DNA of 17,978 bases from an uncultured Clostridia bacterium (GTDB lineage: Bacteria; Bacillota; Clostridia; Saccharofermentanales; Saccharofermentanaceae), in NCBI GenBank assembly GCA_946545505.1, contig CAMNNN010000006.1, positions 1-17,978 of the forward strand, given 5' to 3'. The notes below the pieces were generated by a model. The model did no database searches and was not told where the DNA came from. It saw only the letters and a program-made list of their open reading frames with translations. Positions 1 through 7,179 of this stretch are shown here, piece after piece. The first letter of the stretch is position 1. Each line of letters begins with the position of its first letter. The translations under genes and the position numbers were made by a program.

Positions 1-1
1 C

Positions 2-3000
2 CCTCTTGGCGACACGATGACTCCTGAAGACAGTATTGAAGAGTGTATCGTTCTTGCTGATCAGATCAATGCTGATGCTTCTGTTGCTGTAAGAAGAGTA
101 CAGCAGCTTCAGGAAGTATACGAGGGCAGATCGACTAACATCGAAACGTGGAATGAATGCGTTGTACAGACAAGCACTGGCTTTACCAATGCAGTATTCT
201 TATCAGGCGAAGTAATCCCCGGTACAGATACTTCCACATTCAACGGACAGCCTGTAAGTATGTACCAGATCTCGACTGAGCCTAAGCCCGGTTCGACGAC
301 GATCGACAACACCAATATCCTTGTTGATGTAGGTGCGACGAGCAGTACGTTCGTAATGAGTAATACCAACAGTATCACTATCAATCCTGACGATATGCAG
401 GGTAGGATTATATCTGAAGGTTCTACTATATCGATCTCCACTCATACTTCGACTGTTTCTGAAGTTGGAATCACATTCCATAGCACAAGCTTTACCGAGT
501 GGTTCATCATCGATTCAGTCGGAGGCTATCAGATAACAAGATCTGACAAGTATGGTGACGGCGCGCTTACTCCTCCGGTTATCGCGGAAGTAGACATCAT
601 GCCGGATCCCGTAAGCTGTACTATCGTAGAGTGGATTCCTCCTACGGGAGCTGTCGACATCTCTAACACAAGAGGCGTCATCGTAGGTCAGACGATCGAA
701 GAAGACGAATATGAAGTCAGGGTAACGACAAATACGCTCGAAGAGCAGATAGAGATCCTTGAAGCAGGCCAGGGTGAGATTACCGTATCAATGATATGGA
801 GCACACATGATGATCTTGATCTTCATGTGATCACACCTGAGCAGAACCGCATCTATTATGCCAACAGAACAGCTGACGGAGGAACGCTTGACGTTGACAT
901 GAATGCAAGTTCTTATGACCTTGCTGATTTCCCTGTCGAGAATATCTATTTCCCGTCGCCTATGAGCGGTCACTATGAAGTCTATGTAAGAGATTACAGA
1001 GACAGAACAGAAGATATGTCCACGTTCTACATCGTACGCGTTCAGATCGGTGACGATGTTCAGGAATTCGAAGGCGAGATCGATCTTACTGATTCAGAAA
1101 ATATGATCATCGAGTTCGATTATGATGGCGGATCTTCGAGCCGCTCTTCATTCAGCAGAACGACTTCAGAAACCACAGTAACTCTTTCTGAGACAGTGCT
1201 CGAAGAGCGTATTGTAGAGTATAGTTCCGGTGCAGGTGAGATTACAGTATCCCTCATCTGGGATTCCTGGGATGACCTTGATCTGCATGTACTGACTCCT
1301 GACGGCAGCCACGTTCACTATGCTACTCCTTATGGCGGAGGCGGTGTGCTCGATCACGATGCGAATGCAGGAAATGAGCGAACGCTTGAACCGATGGAGA
1401 ATATCTATTTCGCCGTGCCTCAAAGCGGTGAGTACAGTATCTGGGTCGAAGAGTTTAACGACCGTACCGAAGGATATGATACCAACTACTATCTGAGGAT
1501 CACTATCGGCGGTGAGGTTCTGTATTATGAAGGAACTATCAGTACTACCGGAACACAGATCTCTATCTATGATTCCGAGTATGTATCAAGTTACTACATG
1601 AACCAGACTTTCTATACAGGTCATTCATATGCCTATATCGATACACAGATGACATGGATGCAGGCAAGAGATTTTGCCGAGTCCTACGGTGGACATCTTG
1701 TTACTATCGATAGTGCAGAGGAAAGAGACTTCCTGCTTGGAAGCTTCCCTGATACTTACGGATGGATCGGTCTTATCGCACCTGGTGGTGAGTATTACTG
1801 GGTAACAGGTGAGCCCGTTACATACACTGATGTCTGTCCGGATCAGCCTGCTAATTATAGTGATTACGGATACTATGGATTCCTGTATAACTATGGTCAG
1901 TGGGGCTTTACAGAGTATGACGATGTCGAGTACCACAGAGGCTTCTACATCGAGTGGGACAGACCGGTCAATGAAGACACACTGTCCACTATCCTCGCAT
2001 CCCTTGATGCAGGATATGGTGATATCACGATATCGATGCTGTGGGACAGCGAAGACGACCTTGACCTGCACGTATTCACACCTGATGGATCTGAGATCTA
2101 CTATGGCAACAGAGAGGCTCAGAACGGATATCTTGATATTGATGCAAATACTGTTACCAACATGATGGATAACCCTGTCGAGAATGTTTATTTTGTAAGT
2201 CCGGTCAATGGTGACTATTGGATTTATGTCAACGATTATGAGGACAGATCCAACGGTGCGACTAACTTCCTCGTAAGGATTACTATCAACGGTGAGTCAC
2301 AGATCTATTCCGGTACTATCGAAGGAACTATGACGACACTTGAGATAGCTGGATTCACTTATACCGGCGGCGGTATAAGCGAGTCGACTCTCGAGTCCGT
2401 TCTTGATTCCGTACAGGCAGGTGTAGGTGAGATCACCGTATCCATGCTCTGGAATACGGACGATGACCTCGATCTGCATATGTACACTCCTGACGGATCG
2501 CACATTTACTACAGCAACAGAAGTGCTCAGGGAGGCGAACTCGACGTAGATGCCAACGTCGGCGGAAGAACGATGGATAACCCGATCGAGAATATATACT
2601 TCTCTGATCCTGAGCCCGGAACCTATACGGTATTCATCGTTGATTATTCCGACAGATCGGACGGGCCTACGGATTATATCGTAAGAGTAACTGTAGGAGA
2701 TCAGTCTCAGACCTTCACCGGCACTATTGACGGTTCGAGTACACAGATCGATATCATAACGTTCGTTTACGGCGGCAGTGATGGATCCGGTACTGACGAG
2801 TCGGCTCTCGACAGCGTTCTCGATTCACTCGGTGCAGGTACCGGAGATATCACTATATCGATGCTTTGGGATAGTGATGATGACCTCGATCTCCATGTGT
2901 CTACTCCTGACGGTTCTGAGATCTACTACAGCAACAGAGAGGCAGGCGGCGGTGAGCTTGATGTCGATGCCAACGTAGGCGGAAGAACTATGGATAACCC

Positions 3001-3193
3001 GGTAGAGAATATCTACTTCGAATCTCCGGCTTCGGGTGCTTACAGTGTCTGGATTGAAGACTATTCAGACAGAACGGATGCGACGACTAACTATCTTGTC
3101 AGAGTTACAGTAGGAGGGCAGTCGCAGACATTCTCCGGAACCATTGACGGCTCCGGAAGTGAGGTATCGATCATATCGTTTAACTACGGCTGA
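2..3193 (+). CDS. Large multidomain surface-type protein with five DUF2135/YfaP-like repeats and a C-type-lectin-like domain (5' end missing)
   Basis: The frame is open from base 2, and no ribosome binding site precedes the first ATG (17), so the gene almost certainly begins upstream of the window. Residue numbers count from that ATG. Residues 1-245 match nothing I recognise. Five copies of a beta-rich unit follow, starting near residues 253, 407, 668, 804 and 943. Each has the pattern G(E/D)IT(V/I)S-x-(I/L)W, then DDLDLH, TPDG, an IYY-like strand, LDVDAN, P(V/I)ENIYF and a terminal beta strand, which resembles DUF2135 (YfaP-type) domains. Between copies 2 and 3, residues about 532-648 look like a C-type-lectin fold: ARDFAESYGGHLVTI, GWIGL, YYWVTGEPV and a final FYIEWD, without the usual disulfide cysteines. 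Short helical linkers precede each repeat. No LPXTG motif or membrane anchor is present at the C-terminus. A role in binding carbohydrate or protein outside the cell is inference; any signal peptide would lie in the missing part. Confidence 0.85.
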   Translation, partial: PLGDTMTPEDSIEECIVLADQINADASVAVRRVQQLQEVYEGRSTNIETWNECVVQTSTGFTNAVFLSGEVIPGTDTSTFNGQPVSMYQISTEPKPGSTTIDNTNILVDVGATSSTFVMSNTNSITINPDDMQGRIISEGSTISISTHTSTVSEVGITFHSTSFTEWFIIDSVGGYQITRSDKYGDGALTPPVIAEVDIMPDPVSCTIVEWIPPTGAVDISNTRGVIVGQTIEEDEYEVRVTTNTLEEQIEILEAGQGEITVSMIWSTHDDLDLHVITPEQNRIYYANRTADGGTLDVDMNASSYDLADFPVENIYFPSPMSGHYEVYVRDYRDRTEDMSTFYIVRVQIGDDVQEFEGEIDLTDSENMIIEFDYDGGSSSRSSFSRTTSETTVTLSETVLEERIVEYSSGAGEITVSLIWDSWDDLDLHVLTPDGSHVHYATPYGGGGVLDHDANAGNERTLEPMENIYFAVPQSGEYSIWVEEFNDRTEGYDTNYYLRITIGGEVLYYEGTISTTGTQISIYDSEYVSSYYMNQTFYTGHSYAYIDTQMTWMQARDFAESYGGHLVTIDSAEERDFLLGSFPDTYGWIGLIAPGGEYYWVTGEPVTYTDVCPDQPANYSDYGYYGFLYNYGQWGFTEYDDVEYHRGFYIEWDRPVNEDTLSTILASLDAGYGDITISMLWDSEDDLDLHVFTPDGSEIYYGNREAQNGYLDIDANTVTNMMDNPVENVYFVSPVNGDYWIYVNDYEDRSNGATNFLVRITINGESQIYSGTIEGTMTTLEIAGFTYTGGGISESTLESVLDSVQAGVGEITVSMLWNTDDDLDLHMYTPDGSHIYYSNRSAQGGELDVDANVGGRTMDNPIENIYFSDPEPGTYTVFIVDYSDRSDGPTDYIVRVTVGDQSQTFTGTIDGSSTQIDIITFVYGGSDGSGTDESALDSVLDSLGAGTGDITISMLWDSDDDLDLHVSTPDGSEIYYSNREAGGGELDVDANVGGRTMDNPVENIYFESPASGAYSVWIEDYSDRTDATTNYLVRVTVGGQSQTFSGTIDGSGSEVSIISFNYG

Positions 3194-3217
3194 TACGGTC
3201 ATTAACTTAAAGGTTTT

Positions 3218-3257
3218 ACCCCTGTCTGTCACCTCGGCGGACAGGGGTTTCTTTATT
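3218..3257 (+). terminator. Rho-independent terminator after the repeat protein gene
   Basis: The arm ACCCCTGTC (3218-3226) pairs perfectly with GACAGGGGT (3240-3248), and the stem extends inward with further pairs, some of them wobble, to a five-base loop at 3231-3235. A T-rich run (TTTCTTTATT) follows. It lies 25 bp after the stop codon and separates this gene from the next promoter. Confidence 0.9.
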
Positions 3258-3268
3258 CTCAATTATCC

Positions 3269-3297
3269 TTGATGTTGTGCGGGCGTAATTATATAAT
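3269..3297 (+). promoter_or_regulatory. Sigma-A-type promoter for the zinc-ribbon/GGDEF operon
   Basis: TTGATG (3269-3274) and a perfect TATAAT (3292-3297) are separated by 17 bp. The site falls between the upstream terminator and the AAGGAGG ribosome binding site (3315-3321) of the gene starting at 3332, so it is well placed to transcribe the three-gene operon. Confidence 0.75.
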
Positions 3298-3331
3298 CAT
3301 CATGGAGTTTTATTAAGGAGGATGGATAGAT

Positions 3332-3766
3332 ATGCCAATTGGAATAGGGATGGGGTCTAACATCAAAAGTTTCGGATCGGAGATGCAGGGATATCAGAAT
3401 CCTCATCACGATCACAGTGAGGAGAATGTCAATGATCTTCAGGGAAGAGTTAAGAAACTTGAAATCATTACACAGGCTATGTGGGAAGTAATCCAGGATA
3501 CCGGTGTTTCAATCGATAAGCTCTATGCGAAGATTGATGAGCTGGTGCTCGATCCAAACAAGAAAGTAAAGCCTGCTTATGAGAACATTCATATTGTGAA
3601 TTGTCCCCGCTGCGGCAAGGCAATACAGGAATCAAAGGCGACTCCCATGCTCGGCAGATGTATGTTCTGCGGAGAGAAGATCGTCTTCTATCCGTATTCC
3701 GAGAATACAGCCAACGTGCAGGAGAAAGTAGAGAATACAGACGGAGACAGCTTCTTGAATGGGTGA
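3332..3766 (+). CDS. Small zinc-ribbon and coiled-coil protein, unknown function
   Basis: A soluble protein of 144 residues. The start is well supported by AAGGAGG ten bases upstream. The N-terminus is glycine-rich and followed by a histidine-rich patch (HHDH near residues 25-28). Residues about 33-72 form a likely amphipathic helix or coiled coil. Two cysteine pairs, CPRC (91-94) and CMFC (110-113), spaced 15 residues apart, form a probable zinc ribbon. The C-terminal tail is polar and acidic. I do not recognise the family. The stop codon overlaps the start of the diguanylate cyclase gene by 8 nt (ATGGGTGA), so the two are probably translationally coupled and may act together. A cytoplasmic adaptor role for the cyclase is a guess from context. 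Confidence 0.85.
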   Translation: MPIGIGMGSNIKSFGSEMQGYQNPHHDHSEENVNDLQGRVKKLEIITQAMWEVIQDTGVSIDKLYAKIDELVLDPNKKVKPAYENIHIVNCPRCGKAIQESKATPMLGRCMFCGEKIVFYPYSENTANVQEKVENTDGDSFLNG

Positions 3767-5429
3767 GAAATACCGACAGCATGAATTCCCGATATTCATA
3801 ACGGTTATCTCTTTATCCGTTATGCTGATTTTCTTTACTCTGATTATCGGTATATCGGGGACAATGAACGGCGGTCACGAGAGCGACAGGATCAATCTCG
3901 ATCACGAATGGTACATCACAGAAGGTGAAGAAGAATCCACGATAGCGGCATTCTATGATGAGGTTGCTTTCTCGACATCGATGTCATCCGATCAGATCAA
4001 CGGAAGGAGTCTTTGTTTCCTCGCGAAGAATGTCTACTTCGATATTCTGGTCGATGGGAATGTCATCTACAGTTTCCGTCCTAAGAGTCTCACGGTATTC
4101 GGTCAGTTCTACGGTTCTTATCCTCACGAAGTCAATCTCGATGCGGTCGGCGACAAATCTGTCGTAGAGATCCGTGCGACTACCATCGAAGGATCCAAGG
4201 GAAGCTTTACGAGTATTTGCCTTGAGTCAGGAAATGCCTTCGTTATAGATATCTTTAAGACATCGCTTCTTCCTTACTGTATTTCTGTCGTAATCGCGCT
4301 TATGGGTATATCACTTGTCTTCGGCGGACTATCCCTGCTCCGTAATACGGGATCGGGAATGGAGGTCGCTGCCATGGGTGTGTTCGCCTTCGACGCCGGA
4401 GTATGGACTGCATGCAGCACCGGTGTGGCGGGTATGGTATTGGGTACTCCCATCACGATGCATTTCGTAAGCTACATAAGCCTTATATTGCTGCCGGGAT
4501 TCGCGGTGTTCTTCGTGTGCCTTCTCACAGGCAGAAGATTTGTTAAATTCGCGAACGCCATTATAGCTTTCACGGTGCTCGCCCTTATTGTTGAAGTTGT
4601 TCTGACATCCACGGGTGTGTCGACTTACCACAACATGCTGCTTATAAATCATTTCGGATGCCTCGCGTCTGTTATCTATACTGTCATGAGCGTTGTTTCT
4701 GAACTGAAGGAAAGCAAGAAGCATATCGGTACGAGAATCGTTATGGCTGTAGCATTTCTCGTTGTAGTATTGGGAGGCATCGTCGACCTTATCCGTTACT
4801 TCGTAAGCAATCCCGGAATCGATTCTGCATACTACTTCAGAATCGGTCTTATGATGTTCGTATTCATTCTCGGTGTCAACGAGATCTATGCTCTCATGAC
4901 TTACAGGAGATTTGAGACCGAGGCAGAGGAATTAAGTAAGCTCGCGTACACGGATGCTCTCACGGGCCTTAAGAACAGAATGGCTTTCTCCGATCGTGAG
5001 GACTTCAATAAGTCGCGCGATCACGGTAAGGGAATCATTATCCAGTTCGATATCAACAACCTTAAGATGGTTAATGACAACTACGGTCATAAGGAAGGCG
5101 ACAGACACATTAAGGCTGCTGCCGAGATCATTCGAAACAGCTTCGGCCAGATAGGTAACAGTTACAGAACCGGCGGCGATGAATTTATCGTGGTTGTCGA
5201 GGACCTCAAGGACAGGCTGCAGTTCGAACAGACAAAGGTCAAGTTCAAGAATATGATTGATGAATACAACGAGACATATAAGCCCAGGATCAAGCTCGAG
5301 ATCGCTTACGGCATCGAGGAGTTCGATCTGTCATCGGGCGACGTCGAAGGTGCGCTGAAGCTTGCTGACGGCAAGATGTACAGCATGAAGAAAAAGATGA
5401 AAGGGAATAAGAACAGCCCTCATGCGTGA
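3759..5429 (+). CDS. Membrane-bound diguanylate cyclase (GGDEF) with extracytoplasmic sensor and multi-helix membrane domain
   Basis: Predicted to make cyclic di-GMP from two GTP at the inner face of the membrane. Helix 1 lies at residues about 12-34. An extracytoplasmic beta-rich region (about 35-165) follows, then about seven membrane helices (about 170-385); this order resembles the 7TMR-DISM sensor class. The GGDEF domain fills about 390-550. It begins with YTDALTGLKNR, has the metal- and substrate-binding motif FDINNLKMVNDNYGH, and keeps the catalytic GGDEF at 472-476. The RxxD inhibitory site normally ending five residues before GGDEF is absent (GQIG at 463-466), so product inhibition through that site is not expected. 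There is no EAL or HD-GYP domain. The start overlaps the preceding gene by 8 nt and the end overlaps the following gene by 8 nt, so it is the middle gene of a tight operon. The ligand sensed is unknown. Confidence 0.93.
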   Translation: MGEKYRQHEFPIFITVISLSVMLIFFTLIIGISGTMNGGHESDRINLDHEWYITEGEEESTIAAFYDEVAFSTSMSSDQINGRSLCFLAKNVYFDILVDGNVIYSFRPKSLTVFGQFYGSYPHEVNLDAVGDKSVVEIRATTIEGSKGSFTSICLESGNAFVIDIFKTSLLPYCISVVIALMGISLVFGGLSLLRNTGSGMEVAAMGVFAFDAGVWTACSTGVAGMVLGTPITMHFVSYISLILLPGFAVFFVCLLTGRRFVKFANAIIAFTVLALIVEVVLTSTGVSTYHNMLLINHFGCLASVIYTVMSVVSELKESKKHIGTRIVMAVAFLVVVLGGIVDLIRYFVSNPGIDSAYYFRIGLMMFVFILGVNEIYALMTYRRFETEAEELSKLAYTDALTGLKNRMAFSDREDFNKSRDHGKGIIIQFDINNLKMVNDNYGHKEGDRHIKAAAEIIRNSFGQIGNSYRTGGDEFIVVVEDLKDRLQFEQTKVKFKNMIDEYNETYKPRIKLEIAYGIEEFDLSSGDVEGALKLADGKMYSMKKKMKGNKNSPHA

Positions 5430-6966
5430 GCTTAATACTCTCAATACACACCGCGAAAAGCGCTTCACGGCATCGTATTTCTTCCTGTGTGCGGCTGTGC
5501 TTCTGCTCTTTAGTCCCTTCGCGGGAATAACGTCAATGTTCGGCATGACGGGAGACACTGCAATTCAGATCAAGATAGGTCTCGACGATATCGCACGCGG
5601 CACACTAATCACGGATGAGATCTACAGCTGGCACGAGAATCTTGTGTTCACGGCACATGAGAGCGGATGGTACCTTCTTCTGGGATTCATGTACAAGACT
5701 TTCAGTCTGTGGGGAGTCATCGCAGTCGGTATGTTTTTTAATTACGGCACAGGCTTCACGGCATTGGGTTACAGCAAGGATAAGGCGCACCCGTTCATCA
5801 CTGCGGCGGTGATCGCGCTTACACCGATGCTTAACGGATTCCCGGATTATAATGTGCGTCCGTCTGTCACATCGATCTTCCTGATCACACTTCTTATGAC
5901 TGTGTTCATGACTGACCGTAAACCCGTGACGAAGGCTTCGGTATTCGCGGTATCCTGTTTCCTGTTAGGATGGCTTCAGGGAGGAATACTTCCTTTATTC
6001 TTCGTCGTATATATAGTGTTCATCGTGATTGAACTTCTGTATAAGAAGTTCCGTGATGCAGGGGTCCTCGGCATAGGAATTGCAGCGGGATTTGTTCTGT
6101 CTGTTCTTAATCCGATGGGCATCAGAAACTGGCTGTTCGGATTAAAACAGTCCGGTGCGACGGATATCTGGGTATTCGTGGATGAGTGGAAGCCGATGAG
6201 TTTTAATATCGTTCAGGCTGTCCTTATTCTTCTGGTCCTCATCGGCTTCATGACGAATGACGGAATAAGAAAGTTCGAGCAGAAAGCTGTTACGAAGCTT
6301 GCTTTGCTTTGCATGTTCTTCATCATGACATGCGTATATAAAAGATTCGTAGTTTATTTCTCGGCCGCATATCTGATGTTCGCTCCCGAGCAGTATGAGT
6401 CGCTTCTTAAGTGGCTGGGTTCCGAGGTCATCAAACTTAAGAAGATGCCGGAACTTAAGCTGTCCGATTTCTTCTATAAGGTCCTCGCGGGATGCATCAC
6501 AGTGATGATGATCGGACTTGCAGTTATCCAGGTAAGTACTTATCTTCCTACAGGTACATTCGCCGATATCGAGAAGATGTCAGCCTACGATCCGCAGGCC
6601 GTGGAGTTCATAAAGACGCAGGGATATGAGAAGGTATTTAATTCGTTCGATACAGGATCATGGCTTGCATTCCATGATGTTAAGGTTCATATCGATAACC
6701 GTATCGATCCTTTCATGAGTGAGTTCTCCGGAGAGGATCATATAAGAGGACAGATGAGCATCGGATCACTTGCGGATATGGATGCGTTCAGATCGAGATA
6801 TGATAACGACGCATTTCTCATTAATACCGGCGTCGGCTATTCTTATCTTCTTTATGAGATCGACACTTATGCATCTGACAGATACAGAGTCGTTTACGAC
6901 AATACGGTCGACTCGAGTATCGAAGGGGTAGGCAGCATAAGATGGATAATTATCGAGTGTATTTGA
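5422..6966 (+). CDS. Polytopic membrane protein resembling GT-C-fold glycosyltransferases
   Basis: A 514-residue integral membrane protein with about ten or more hydrophobic segments. The N-terminal part has one membrane helix (about 17-38), then a pattern known from uncharacterised bacterial GT-C-like proteins: an acidic GDT (44-46), KIG followed by a DDIARG-type turn, and a YSWHE...FTAHESGWYLLLG loop ahead of the next helix. After the last helix (about residue 365) a soluble C-terminal domain contains FNSFDTGSWL (406-415) and VHIDNRID (422-429), matching the FNxxxxGxxL...xIDxRxD signature of that group. The start overlaps the cyclase gene by 8 nt (ATGCGTGA). A role in transferring a sugar from a polyprenyl-phosphate donor to a surface polymer is plausible by fold, but no substrate can be assigned. 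Its operon with a GGDEF protein suggests, without proving, an envelope function linked to cyclic di-GMP. Confidence 0.75.
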   Translation: MRELNTLNTHREKRFTASYFFLCAAVLLLFSPFAGITSMFGMTGDTAIQIKIGLDDIARGTLITDEIYSWHENLVFTAHESGWYLLLGFMYKTFSLWGVIAVGMFFNYGTGFTALGYSKDKAHPFITAAVIALTPMLNGFPDYNVRPSVTSIFLITLLMTVFMTDRKPVTKASVFAVSCFLLGWLQGGILPLFFVVYIVFIVIELLYKKFRDAGVLGIGIAAGFVLSVLNPMGIRNWLFGLKQSGATDIWVFVDEWKPMSFNIVQAVLILLVLIGFMTNDGIRKFEQKAVTKLALLCMFFIMTCVYKRFVVYFSAAYLMFAPEQYESLLKWLGSEVIKLKKMPELKLSDFFYKVLAGCITVMMIGLAVIQVSTYLPTGTFADIEKMSAYDPQAVEFIKTQGYEKVFNSFDTGSWLAFHDVKVHIDNRIDPFMSEFSGEDHIRGQMSIGSLADMDAFRSRYDNDAFLINTGVGYSYLLYEIDTYASDRYRVVYDNTVDSSIEGVGSIRWIIIECI

Positions 6967-6991
6967 CAGCTTCCAAGGTCTCCATTATCAT
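6963..6991 (+). promoter_or_regulatory. Near-consensus sigma-A promoter ahead of the small ORF and MFS gene
   Basis: A perfect TTGACA (6963-6968) and TATCAT (6986-6991, five of six matches) are separated by exactly 17 bp. The -35 box overlaps the stop codon of the preceding gene. Transcription would begin near 6998, giving a 5' leader of about 24 nt before the ATG at 7022. Confidence 0.8.
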
Positions 6992-7021
6992 AGACACATA
7001 CTTAAGAAAGGGGCGTAAATC

Positions 7022-7105
7022 ATGTTCTGGATCACACCTAACATTCAGCTTATGAACGGTTTCATCAAAGACTCCGACAGGGTTAGTGCGCCCTTTTTCG
7101 GGTAA
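7022..7105 (+). CDS. Small ORF of 27 codons, possible leader peptide for the MFS transporter
   Basis: An ATG at 7022 follows AAAGGGG (7007-7013) by eight bases and opens a 27-residue frame ending at TAA (7103-7105). The peptide begins MFWITPNIQL, carries a polar centre (KDSDR) and ends APFFG; it has no signal peptide and no cysteine. It lies directly behind a near-consensus promoter and 74 bp ahead of the MFS start codon. A strong promoter and good ribosome binding site on so short a frame, followed by a gene whose own ribosome binding site can be masked by a hairpin, fits a regulatory leader peptide. It could instead be a functional small protein. I do not recognise the sequence. Confidence 0.55.
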   Translation: MFWITPNIQLMNGFIKDSDRVSAPFFG

Positions 7106-7140
7106 TTTCATAAGTTTATCCACATCTGAAAAAGACGCTC

Positions 7141-7174
7141 TGACTCCTTAAGATCACTGAATCAACAAGGAGTT
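7141..7174 (+). promoter_or_regulatory. Predicted hairpin masking the MFS ribosome binding site
   Basis: ACTCCTT (7143-7149) is perfectly complementary to AAGGAGT (7167-7173), which contains the Shine-Dalgarno sequence of the gene starting at 7180. The loop is 17 nt. A second anti-Shine-Dalgarno stretch, AAGACTCC (7068-7075), lies inside the small upstream ORF and can pair with GGAGTTTT (7169-7176) with one G-U pair. Ribosomes on the small ORF could therefore alter access to the MFS start. Confidence 0.5.
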
Positions 7175-7179
7175 TTATT

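Noticed and set aside
1809..2165. Plus-strand open frame inside the repeat protein gene
   Set aside because: Its translation is low-complexity Ser/Thr/Met-rich, it has no ribosome binding site, and it lies inside a gene with clear domains.
1..3193. LPXTG sorting signal, dockerin or S-layer domain on the large repeat protein
   Set aside because: None is visible; the protein ends directly after the fifth repeat.
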